The position numbers were made by a program, and so were the translations under genes. Below the pieces are notes generated by a model. That model saw only the letters and a list, made by a program, of their open reading frames with translations. It was not told the DNA's origin and made no database searches. From assembly GCF_014529935.1 (NCBI RefSeq), contig NZ_JACVFC010000001.1, positions 3,782,001-3,846,000 of the forward strand: a stretch of 64,000 nt of DNA, given 5' to 3'. This DNA comes from Chitinophaga qingshengii (GTDB lineage Bacteria > Bacteroidota > Bacteroidia > Chitinophagales > Chitinophagaceae). Below, one piece after another: positions 45,660 through 53,722 of this stretch (position 1 is its first letter; each line of letters begins with the position of its first letter).

Positions 45660-46750
45660 TGACACAACTGAACAGCCATTTTTACGTGGCCATCATGGCC
45701 GGTGGTATTGGCAGCCGTTTTTGGCCACATAGCCGCACAGACAATCCCAAACAGTTCCTGGACATCCTGAACACAGGAAAAACATTGCTCCAGTGGACCT
45801 ATGAGCGGTTTGCCAGTTTTATCCCCAAGGAAAATATTTTTGTGGTGACCCACCAGCAATACGCCGGAAAAGTAGCGGAACAACTGCCGGAGGTGGCAGC
45901 AGCCAACATCGTCAGCGAACCTTCCCGGAAAAATACGGCGCCTTGTGTAGCTTATATCTCCCATAAAATCCATAAACAGGACCCGCTGGCCAATATTATC
46001 TGTGCACCGGCAGATCACCTGATTATAGACGGTACCGCATTTACCTCGGCCTGCCTCAATGCACTCCTGTTTGTGCAGAAACACAGCGCCCTGGTAACAC
46101 TGGGTATCAAACCTACCCGCCCCGATACCGGATACGGCTATATCCAGTATGAACCGCAACAGGTGGCGGATAATGTGTATAAAGTCAAAACATTCACGGA
46201 AAAGCCTAACCTGGAACTGGCTAAAACCTTCCTGCAAAGCGGCGACTTCCTTTGGAACGCCGGCATCTTTGTGTGGAACGTAAAAACCATCCTCGCCGCT
46301 TTCCGGGAATACCTTCCGGAAATAGACGAGCTGTTTGAACAAAGCACTGCAGCCCTCAACACTCCGGACGAAAAAGAGGCGATTGAAAAAGTATACCCGC
46401 AATGCACCAATATCTCCATCGACTACGGTATCATGGAGAAAGCAGACAACGTTTACATCATCCCTTCCAACTTCGGCTGGAGCGATCTGGGCACCTGGGC
46501 CTCCGCTTACGAAAACCTGGAAAAAGACTACCTCGGCAACGCGGTACAAGGTAAAAATGTAGTAGTCATCGACGCTACCAAATGTATGGTGAAAGTACCC
46601 AACGATAAGCTGGTACTCCTACAGGGCCTCGATGAATTTATCGTGATCGATACCCAGGATGTACTCCTGATCTGCCGGAAAGACAATGAACAGCAGATCA
46701 AGGAATACGTGGCGGAAATCAAACGCAATAAAGGCGAAAAATACTTGTAG
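45659..46750 (+). CDS. manC: mannose-1-phosphate guanylyltransferase
   Basis: A 363-residue nucleotidyltransferase without the isomerase domain of bifunctional ManC. Seen: MAGGIGSRFWPHSRTDNPKQ signature, ICAPADHLIIDGTAF, GIKPTRPDTGYGYIQYE, VKTFTEKPNLELAKTFLQSG and FLWNAGIFVWNVKTI. It makes GDP-mannose for fucose/mannose-containing glycans of the envelope. The start overlaps the upstream isomerase stop. Downstream a strong hairpin precedes the next gene. Confidence 0.9.
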   Translation: MTQLNSHFYVAIMAGGIGSRFWPHSRTDNPKQFLDILNTGKTLLQWTYERFASFIPKENIFVVTHQQYAGKVAEQLPEVAAANIVSEPSRKNTAPCVAYISHKIHKQDPLANIICAPADHLIIDGTAFTSACLNALLFVQKHSALVTLGIKPTRPDTGYGYIQYEPQQVADNVYKVKTFTEKPNLELAKTFLQSGDFLWNAGIFVWNVKTILAAFREYLPEIDELFEQSTAALNTPDEKEAIEKVYPQCTNISIDYGIMEKADNVYIIPSNFGWSDLGTWASAYENLEKDYLGNAVQGKNVVVIDATKCMVKVPNDKLVLLQGLDEFIVIDTQDVLLICRKDNEQQIKEYVAEIKRNKGEKYL

Positions 46751-46752
46751 TT

Positions 46753-46817
46753 AATTACGGGTTACGCATTACAAATACAGGGGTAAACTCCGTAATTTGT
46801 AACGCGTAATCCGTAAT
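46753..46817 (+). terminator. long hairpin with T run between manC and the aminotransferase gene
   Basis: Arms 46753-46778 and 46792-46817 pair over ~24 positions (AATTACGGGTTACGCATTAC against its near complement) and run into a T tract ending one base before the ATG at 46823. It should terminate the manC transcript; it leaves no room for a normal promoter or leader downstream of it. Confidence 0.65.
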
Positions 46818-46822
46818 TTTTT

Positions 46823-47956
46823 ATGTCCAAACTACCTCACACAGGAACCACCATTTTTTCCGTTATGTCGGCCCTGGCAGCGGAACATAAAGCCATTAAC
46901 CTCTCACAGGGCTTTCCCGACTACGATTGCAGCGATGAGCTAAAGGAGATGGTCAATCACGCTATGCAGCAAGGGCATAACCAATATGCACCCATGCCCG
47001 GCCTGATGCAGCTTCGTACGGCTATTGCGGCCAAAATCAGGGGACTTTACCAGCAAACCATCAACCCGGATACGGATATCACCATCACACCCGGAGGCAC
47101 TTACGCCATCTACACGGCTATCGCTACGTTTATTCATCCGGGTGATGAAGTGATTATTTTTGAACCGGCATACGACAGTTACATCCCCAATGTGCTGGTC
47201 AACGGAGGCGTGCCGGTACTGATACCGCTTTCTTTTCCGGAATACCGTATCGACTGGCAGGAGGTGCGCCGTAAAATAACGCCCCGTACCCGTATGATCA
47301 TGATCAACACGCCACATAACCCTACCGGTAGTATACTCCGTGAGGAAGATATGACCGAACTCGAAAAGTTGGTAGCGGAACATAATCTGCTGGTATTATC
47401 GGACGAAGTATACGAACACCTGGTGTTTGACGGCGCACGGCACCTGAGCGTATTGCGTTATCCGGAGATCTATAAAAACAGCTTTGTCGTTTTTTCTTTT
47501 GGAAAGGTTTTCCATAATACCGGCTGGAAGATGGGCTATTGTGTGGCGCCGGAGCATCTGACCAAAGAATACCGGAAAGTACACCAGTATCTCTGTTTTT
47601 CCGTGAATACACCGATGCAGTACGGACTGGCAGAATTCCTGGAAACACCCGCCCATTATCTGGAACTCCCGGCATTTTACCAGCAGAAAAGGGATTATTT
47701 CCTGGAGCTGATGAACGGATCGCGGTTTACACCGCTGGCCAGCCAGGGCAGCTATTTTCAGCTAATGCGATATGATCAGATTTCAACTGAAGGAGATAAA
47801 GAATTTGCCATCCGGCTGACGAAAGAATTCGGGGTAGCAGCGATTCCTGTTTCTGCCTTCTATCATGATGGCAAAGATGACAGGGTTATACGTTTCTGTT
47901 TTGCAAAAAAGGAAACGACCCTCGAACAGGCGGCAACCCGGTTGAAGAAAATTTAG
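46823..47956 (+). CDS. PLP-dependent aminotransferase (methionine aminotransferase-like)
   Basis: A 377-residue fold-type I class I/II aminotransferase. Seen: NLSQGFPDYDCSDELKEMV at the start, which fits the KAT/YbdL/methionine aminotransferase branch; MINTPHNPTGSI; ALSDEVYEHLVF-type motif (here VLSDEVYEHLVFDG); and the PLP Lys in VFSFGKVFHNTGWKMGYC. The YbdL-type role is transamination of the methionine-salvage keto acid, but kynurenine or other amino acids are possible. Its ATG lies directly behind a terminator-like hairpin. Confidence 0.87.
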   Translation: MSKLPHTGTTIFSVMSALAAEHKAINLSQGFPDYDCSDELKEMVNHAMQQGHNQYAPMPGLMQLRTAIAAKIRGLYQQTINPDTDITITPGGTYAIYTAIATFIHPGDEVIIFEPAYDSYIPNVLVNGGVPVLIPLSFPEYRIDWQEVRRKITPRTRMIMINTPHNPTGSILREEDMTELEKLVAEHNLLVLSDEVYEHLVFDGARHLSVLRYPEIYKNSFVVFSFGKVFHNTGWKMGYCVAPEHLTKEYRKVHQYLCFSVNTPMQYGLAEFLETPAHYLELPAFYQQKRDYFLELMNGSRFTPLASQGSYFQLMRYDQISTEGDKEFAIRLTKEFGVAAIPVSAFYHDGKDDRVIRFCFAKKETTLEQAATRLKKI

Positions 47957-48058
47957 CCATTTAATTATGTAGAAATTTAGTTACTGGGTTAAGGAATATG
48001 CATTCCTTGCGAAACCGTTAAATAGCTAAATATCAAAATAGTCTAAATAACAAAATAT

Positions 48059-48131
48059 AATGGGGCTTTCGATAACGACCAGACAGGTACCCCTATAAAA
48101 ACCAGCCTGGCATTGTTATCTAGGCCCCATT
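48059..48131. repeat. complex hairpin between convergent genes
   Basis: Outer arms AATGGGGC/GCCCCATT, then ATAAC/GTTAT and an inner CCAG...CTGG stem with internal loops. It sits between the aminotransferase stop (47956) and the carbonic anhydrase stop (48177). It may be a terminator or a structured RNA; I cannot match it to a known riboswitch. A smaller AAGGAAT/ATTCCTT hairpin lies just upstream (47991-48008). Confidence 0.5.
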
Positions 48132-48176
48132 AATATCACAAGCAAACATACGTCTCCCCTGTGAAAGGAGACTTTA

Positions 48177-48851
48177 TCAAACGGCCATGGCCGGTACCGT
48201 TTCTTTGTTGTTTTGCAGGATCAGCGTATGTTCCATGAAGCTGACCACGCCTGTTTCCACATCGTACATAGCTCCTACAATACCTACCTCGCCTTTCAGG
48301 ATCATATCGCGGAGGATATGGCTTTGTTCCATGATGGCCTGTACTGAACGTTCGATGTGAATGTTGGTCACCGCGTGTACAAACTCCGGATTTTTGGAAG
48401 TCCTGTTTTCAGTAATGGTTTTTTCTGCAAATACAGCCGGTGTGATTTTATTCAGCAAACCGGTAAGGTTGCCCATTTCCACGGCATCGCAGGCGCCGCA
48501 GATAGCGCCGCATTTGGTGTGGCCCAATACCACAATAAATTTAGAGCCGGCAGCTTTACAGGCATATTCCAGGCTTCCGAGTACGTTGTCGGATATCACA
48601 GCGCCTGCCAGACGGATACTGAACACATCGCCGAGTCCCTGATCGAAGATCAGTTCAGCGGAAGTGCGGGAGTCCATACAGCTCACGATGGCGGCCATAG
48701 GCCATTGACCATCGCGGGTGTCGTTGACCATCTGCAGCAGGTTACGGTTAATACGGAGATTATCCACAAAACGGAGGTTGCCGGATTTTAATAATTCCAG
48801 CGCTTGTCCTGGTGTAATTTCGCTCTGTGATACTTTATTGAGTGTTTTCAT
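48177..48851 (-). CDS. beta-class carbonic anhydrase
   Basis: A 224-residue zinc enzyme converting CO2 and bicarbonate. Ligand motifs are visible: VSCMDSRTSAELIFDQGLGD (Cys58, Asp60, Arg62) and VVLGHTKCGAICGACDAVEM (His111, Cys114). The start is set at ATG 48851 (MKTLNKVSQSEITPGQALEL), 14 codons inside the longest frame. It follows a SulP transporter gene by 85 bases on the same strand, which suggests a shared role in bicarbonate supply. Confidence 0.92.
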   Translation of the reverse strand: MKTLNKVSQSEITPGQALELLKSGNLRFVDNLRINRNLLQMVNDTRDGQWPMAAIVSCMDSRTSAELIFDQGLGDVFSIRLAGAVISDNVLGSLEYACKAAGSKFIVVLGHTKCGAICGACDAVEMGNLTGLLNKITPAVFAEKTITENRTSKNPEFVHAVTNIHIERSVQAIMEQSHILRDMILKGEVGIVGAMYDVETGVVSFMEHTLILQNNKETVPAMAV

Positions 48852-48936
48852 GATTATTCGTTTTGTTGGGTGAATGAAGGAGGAAGAGAGCATGGTTTCC
48901 GGTTTCTCTTGCCTCTTATTTACGCTATAAGCCGTT

Positions 48937-50586
48937 TTAGTTCAACTGTAATTCCTTGAGTAATTCCTTATGATTGCCGGCTGCGATCGTGTGCACGTGA
49001 CCGTTAGTTTTCCGGGCGTGCTCTTCTACCAGGCTCCCGGGGGTGTTCGGAATTTTGTATACGTCCTTGAACCCTATCAGGATGACCGTTATATTTTTCT
49101 GTGGCGCCTTGATGTCTTTGAATTCCCGGATGGTTTGCAGTACATCGAAGTCGATATAGGCTGTTTTCTGTGCATCTATCACAACGGTGGTATCTGCAGG
49201 CAAATGATCCAGGGTGAGCAGGATGCTGGCTTTGTTCAGGAAAGATACTTCCTGGGCCAGTTCCAGGCGGATGCTGTCACCGGTCTGGTATTTTTCTTTA
49301 CGGAAATAATAGGAGCTTTTCATATTACCCCGGAGGATAGCCAGTACACTCACGGCCATGCCTATACCGATACCGATCAACAGGTCAGTAAATACGATAG
49401 CTACTACAGTGGCTACGAAAGGCACCCACTGGTATTTGCCATTTTTGAACATCTCTTTAAACACCTGCAGTTTACACAGTTTGTAACCGGTTACCAGCAG
49501 TACTGCGGCCAGTGTCGCCAGCGGAATCATGTTGAGCACCATAGGAATGAGTGCCGCACAGATCAGCAGCAGCGCGCCGTGTATCATGGTCGACATTTTA
49601 GTACGGCCTCCGGCATTGATATTGGCGCTGGAACGTACGATCACGGAAGTAATGGGTAAACCGCCAATCATACCACTCACGATGTTACCGATACCCTGGG
49701 CCTTCAGTTCCCGGTTAGGGGAGGTGTGGCGTTTCAGTGGATCGAGCTTATCGGTGGCTTCCACATTGAGCAGTGTTTCCACAGAGGCGATGACAGCGAT
49801 CGTGAGACCGGTAATCCACACTTCTTTATTGGTGATAGCGCTAAAACGCGGGAAAGTAAACTGTCCGAGGAAATCGGAGAACGACTCCGGTACCGGCAAA
49901 CTAACCAGATGATTAGCACCCAGGGCCAGCACTTCGCTGCCAGCAAAGGCACGGTTCAGCAGAATACCGGCGATTACGGCAACGAGTGGTGCTGGTACCA
50001 GGTTTACTTTGGGGATCTTGCTCCAATACAGAATGATAAGAATGGATATGAGGGTGATAATAGTCGCTCCGATACTGATGTGATTCAACATCGACAACAG
50101 TGCGCTGAAAGTATTTTCCCCGTCGGGCTGGAAGAAGGCAATGCTGCCTTCACTGTCGGCATCGTAACCGAAAGCGTGGGGAAGCTGCTTCAGGATAATA
50201 ATGATACCAATAGCGGCCAGCATACCGGTGATCACATTAGACGGGAAATAATTGGCCACAGTACCCGCTTTAATGAGTCCCAGTATGAGTTGGAGACCGC
50301 CGCCGATCACTACCGCCAGCAGGAATATATCGAATGCACCCAGTTTGGTGATGGCGGTGAGTACAATGGCAGTAAGGCCTGCCGCCGGACCGCTGACACT
50401 TAGCTGGGAACCGCTGAAAAATCCAATGACCAGTCCGCCTATAATACCGGCAATCATACCGGAGAAGAGCGGAGCGCCGGAGGCCAGGGCAATACCCAGA
50501 CACAACGGCACGGCAATGAGGAAAACCACGAGACCCGCAGAAAAGTCCCCCTTTATATTGGAGAATAACGAAGTTTGCTTGTTCAT
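48937..50586 (-). CDS. SulP-family anion (bicarbonate/sulfate) transporter
   Basis: A 549-residue polytopic membrane protein: N-terminal GLVVFLIAVPLCLGIALASG is the SulP signature, with QLSVSGPAAGLTAIVLTAIT, GLPITSVIVRSSANINAGGR, and a cytoplasmic STAS domain in the last ~110 residues (LDHLPADTTVVIDAQKTAYI). SulP members carry sulfate, bicarbonate or other anions; the adjoining carbonic anhydrase makes bicarbonate (BicA-like) likely but not proved. The start is set at ATG 50586 (MNKQTSLF); longer frames add unrelated residues. Confidence 0.88.
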   Translation of the reverse strand: MNKQTSLFSNIKGDFSAGLVVFLIAVPLCLGIALASGAPLFSGMIAGIIGGLVIGFFSGSQLSVSGPAAGLTAIVLTAITKLGAFDIFLLAVVIGGGLQLILGLIKAGTVANYFPSNVITGMLAAIGIIIILKQLPHAFGYDADSEGSIAFFQPDGENTFSALLSMLNHISIGATIITLISILIILYWSKIPKVNLVPAPLVAVIAGILLNRAFAGSEVLALGANHLVSLPVPESFSDFLGQFTFPRFSAITNKEVWITGLTIAVIASVETLLNVEATDKLDPLKRHTSPNRELKAQGIGNIVSGMIGGLPITSVIVRSSANINAGGRTKMSTMIHGALLLICAALIPMVLNMIPLATLAAVLLVTGYKLCKLQVFKEMFKNGKYQWVPFVATVVAIVFTDLLIGIGIGMAVSVLAILRGNMKSSYYFRKEKYQTGDSIRLELAQEVSFLNKASILLTLDHLPADTTVVIDAQKTAYIDFDVLQTIREFKDIKAPQKNITVILIGFKDVYKIPNTPGSLVEEHARKTNGHVHTIAAGNHKELLKELQLN

Positions 50587-50794
50587 AAAAAATGCTTTTT
50601 CCGTTGAAGGATCGCAATCCCGGATAGCAGCCATGGCTCCCATCGCGGAAATATTACAGATAACGCATCCATCGGGGTACAAGTAGTGGTATCACGCTAA
50701 CGGATACACGATGTCCCTGGAATGCCTGAGATAATAACTGAGAATAAAAAAATAGAAAATACGGGCTGACTGTTGGAACAGCAGCTGAATAGGA

Positions 50795-51088
50795 TTATGC
50801 CACAAAGAGGTTGGGAGGGGGAGCGTGGATTTCCTGGGCAGGATTGCTGGGGATATCCTCCATTAAAAGAGGGTGCAAAACGCCAATGAGTAATATCGGA
50901 TTAAACTGCAGCGCGTCATATTGTTTAAAGAACTTTAATTCCTTCGCAATTTTGACGTGGTCACCACCTGCATCAACAGGGTGTTCTTCTACAATCTGAT
51001 TATTAAACAGCAGCTTTCCTACCTCCTTGATGGGAAGTAACTGGGAGATCATAAGCCCCAAAAGAAATATGCCGATAATTTTCTTCAT
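50795..51088 (-). CDS. small unknown protein with one N-terminal helix
   Basis: A 97-residue protein beginning with one hydrophobic helix (IIGIFLLGLMISQLLPI) then a polar tail ending HAPPPNLFVA. The start is at ATG 51088. A TACTTTTG (minus, 51115-51108) may be its -7 element. No family recognised. It is separate from the SulP gene by 208 bases without a clear terminator. Confidence 0.5.
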   Translation of the reverse strand: MKKIIGIFLLGLMISQLLPIKEVGKLLFNNQIVEEHPVDAGGDHVKIAKELKFFKQYDALQFNPILLIGVLHPLLMEDIPSNPAQEIHAPPPNLFVA

Positions 51089-51363
51089 GTGTATTAACTG
51101 CTGATACAAAAGTAAATGAGCAAAAGCATATATGCTAAGTTACGATAATTAAAAAAATGTTAAAGCAATTAAGGATGACTGGCGATAGACAATTATAGCT
51201 ATTAAGTTATCTTGATCCATTTATCCTGTTTTATTTCCGTTCATCACAAAGTTTTATTTTTCCGGTTTTGCTGTTTTTTCGGAAGATGACCGACAGGTAA
51301 GGATTACAAAGGATTTTTAGTAATGTTCAAAACAAGTTATTTTGCTTTCTATGGTATTGTGTA

Positions 51364-51393
51364 TTGCATAGTAGTAAATAATTCCTATTTTTG
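51364..51393 (+). promoter_or_regulatory. Bacteroidota-type promoter of the PadR-PspC operon
   Basis: TTG (51364-51366), a 19-base spacer and TATTTTTG (51386-51393), an exact TAnnTTTG. It gives a ~80-base leader before ATG 51480. Confidence 0.55.
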
Positions 51394-51479
51394 TATCGTA
51401 AAGTTGAAGGAAGGTGTACAAGCCTTTAGCTTACGAATCAAAAACCACCATTTACGTCATACATTAAAGCTCACTTGCC

Positions 51480-51818
51480 ATGAATATTGATAACACACAG
51501 TCACAGATGCGGAAGGGGGTGCTTGAGTTTTGCATCCTGTCCGTGATCAAGCAAGGAGAAGCTTACCCATCAGACATCATAGAAAAGATGAAAGAGGCAA
51601 AGCTGGACATCCTGGAGGGTACCTTATATCCCTTACTGACACGGCTAAAAAATGCGGAGTTGCTCACCTACCGCTGGGTAGAAAGCAGTTCCGGTCCCCC
51701 GCGAAAATATTTTTCCATGACCGACAAAGGGGAAACCTTTTACCGCGAACTGGAAAGTACCTGGAATGAACTGGCCAACGCGGTCCATCAGTTAACACAA
51801 AACAGCACACCGCTGTAG
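51480..51818 (+). CDS. PadR-family transcriptional regulator
   Basis: A 112-residue winged-helix protein of the PadR type: MRKGVLEFCILSVIKQGEAY, PSDIIEKMKEAKLDILEGTL, YPLLTRLKNAELLTYRWVES, GPPRKYFSMTDKGETFYREL. It lies 41 bases ahead of a PspC-domain membrane gene; PadR-PspC pairs recur in Bacteroidota and the regulator probably represses this operon in response to envelope stress or drugs. Lacks the long C-terminal dimerisation arm of full PadR. Confidence 0.9.
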   Translation: MNIDNTQSQMRKGVLEFCILSVIKQGEAYPSDIIEKMKEAKLDILEGTLYPLLTRLKNAELLTYRWVESSSGPPRKYFSMTDKGETFYRELESTWNELANAVHQLTQNSTPL

Positions 51819-51859
51819 CCCATATATACCTAAACCTAAAATCTAAAAGAACCAACAAA

Positions 51860-53572
51860 ATGAAAAAGATTATCAACATAAACCTGGCTAGTCGGCTGAT
51901 TCCCATTGAGGATAGCGCCTACGAGCTGCTGCGTCAGTACCTGGACAGTCTGAAGACCTACTTCTCCAAAGAAGATGGGGGCGATGAAATTGTGGCCGAC
52001 ATCGAAAGCCGCATTGCTGAGCTGTTCCAGGATAAACTTAAAAAAGGCGCACACTGCATCACCGATGAAGACGTCGCCGCGGTAAAAGTTTCTATGGGCA
52101 CACCGGAGCAGTTTGACGACGCCCCGGCCAGCAGCGGTACTCAATCACAGGCCGGTAACGAAGGGGATTATTATATGCCCCGTCCGCGTAAACGCCTGTA
52201 CCGCGACCCGGATAATAAAGTGCTGAGCGGTGTATGTAGCGGTTTGGGCGCCTACTTCAACGTAGACCCGGTGATTTTCCGTATCATTTTCGCGCTCCTG
52301 GCCATCGGCGGCTTTGGTACCGGTGTACTGGTATATTTCATCCTGTGGGTAGCTACTCCTTCCGCTGATACTGCAGCAGAAAAGCTGGAAATGCGGGGAG
52401 AGAAAGTGGACCTGAATAATATCAAGGCCACTATCCAGGAAGAACTGAACCACATGAAAGGCCAGATGAAAAACATGGGAAAAGATTTCCAAAATTTTTC
52501 GCAGGGCCGCGGAAAGCAGGTGGGTAACGACCTGGAACGCTTTTTCGTAAACCTCGCACAAGGGTTGGGAAAAGTATTGGTTTTTGCAACCAAAGGATTC
52601 GTTTACTTCCTGGCAGTAGTCATACTGATCTGCCTGATCGTCACCGGTATAGCGATCGCGATTTCTTCTGCGGCCCTGTTCCCCCTGAAAGGACTGTTGC
52701 TGAGCAGCCATTCTGCACAGAGCTACTTCTTCTGGCCAGCTATCGTGCTGCTGTTGGGTATACCTGTAGTCGCACTGCTGATGTTCATCGTCCGTAAGCT
52801 GACAGGGGTAAAACCTGGTCAGGGTAGCCGTTACGCTGGTTACTCGCTGATGTTCCTCTGGCTGCTGGGCCTGGTGTTCGCCGGAATCGTAGGATCTTCC
52901 CTGGCTAAAGATTTCAGAAGACGCAGTAACCTGCCGGTAGAAGCAGTGGCCCTAAAACAGCCCTCCCACAATAAACTGGTGCTCCGCATGTCTCCGGGTA
53001 TCTTCAACGGTGATGATTTCAGCTGGTTCGATGATAACCTCATCGTAGCTGATGATACCACCATGATCAACCTGGTGAAGCTGAGAGTGGAAAAAAGCCC
53101 AACCGATAGCTTCAGCGTGGACCTGTACCGCTTTTCACAAGGCCGTACCCTGCAACAGGCTAACCAATTGGCCGGCGATATCCACTTCAGCGTTAAACAG
53201 GAAGATTCTGTACTCTATATCCCGCAAGGGTTCTCACTGTCGCCCCGCTCCACTTACCGTGGCCAGCGCCTCACGATGGTGATAAAAGTACCGGTAGGCA
53301 AAAACCTGGAGATCGAGGATGATATTTATCGCCATTTTTCGTTCGACAAATACGGCCGTAATTATGATAACGACGACTGGTACATTGGCGTCGGTTCAGA
53401 TGACTGGGACAACCGGGACAGAAATCGCACCCATACCCGTCTGAAAATGACACCCGATGGTGTGTCTGAGGAAACACCTGCTACTAAGGAAAACGTTTCT
53501 TCCGACAAAGCAGCCAAAGACTCTGTAGAGAAAGTATATAAGTATAAAGGTAACGACACTACTAACAAGTAG
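51860..53572 (+). CDS. PspC-domain envelope-stress membrane protein
   Basis: A 570-residue protein. An N-terminal region (KIININLASRLIPIEDSAYE) and an acidic helix-rich part precede the PspC domain at about residues 113-172 (KRLYRDPDNKVLSGVCSGLG, AYFNVDPVIFRIIFALLA). Three to four more membrane helices follow (~residues 235-360), then a periplasmic or cytoplasmic beta-rich domain. PspC is a membrane sensor of the phage-shock type; in Bacteroidota long PspC fusions usually follow PadR. It ends in a strong terminator. Confidence 0.86.
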   Translation: MKKIININLASRLIPIEDSAYELLRQYLDSLKTYFSKEDGGDEIVADIESRIAELFQDKLKKGAHCITDEDVAAVKVSMGTPEQFDDAPASSGTQSQAGNEGDYYMPRPRKRLYRDPDNKVLSGVCSGLGAYFNVDPVIFRIIFALLAIGGFGTGVLVYFILWVATPSADTAAEKLEMRGEKVDLNNIKATIQEELNHMKGQMKNMGKDFQNFSQGRGKQVGNDLERFFVNLAQGLGKVLVFATKGFVYFLAVVILICLIVTGIAIAISSAALFPLKGLLLSSHSAQSYFFWPAIVLLLGIPVVALLMFIVRKLTGVKPGQGSRYAGYSLMFLWLLGLVFAGIVGSSLAKDFRRRSNLPVEAVALKQPSHNKLVLRMSPGIFNGDDFSWFDDNLIVADDTTMINLVKLRVEKSPTDSFSVDLYRFSQGRTLQQANQLAGDIHFSVKQEDSVLYIPQGFSLSPRSTYRGQRLTMVIKVPVGKNLEIEDDIYRHFSFDKYGRNYDNDDWYIGVGSDDWDNRDRNRTHTRLKMTPDGVSEETPATKENVSSDKAAKDSVEKVYKYKGNDTTNK

Positions 53573-53598
53573 TTACATATTTTCCGCCATTCTAATGG

Positions 53599-53631
53599 AA
53601 GCGGGGCAGGCCTTTCTGGTCTGCCCCGCTT
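53599..53631 (+). terminator. intrinsic terminator of the PspC gene
   Basis: 11-bp stem AAGCGGGGCAG/CTGCCCCGCTT with an 11-base loop and a following T run; 27 bases past the stop. Confidence 0.88.
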
Positions 53632-53722
53632 CTTTTTTCCCGATTTGATCATTACCCCGGGAGATTAATGTTTAACTTTGTGTATTCGGCACCTAACATT
53701 AAAAAAGAGGATAAGATAAGGA

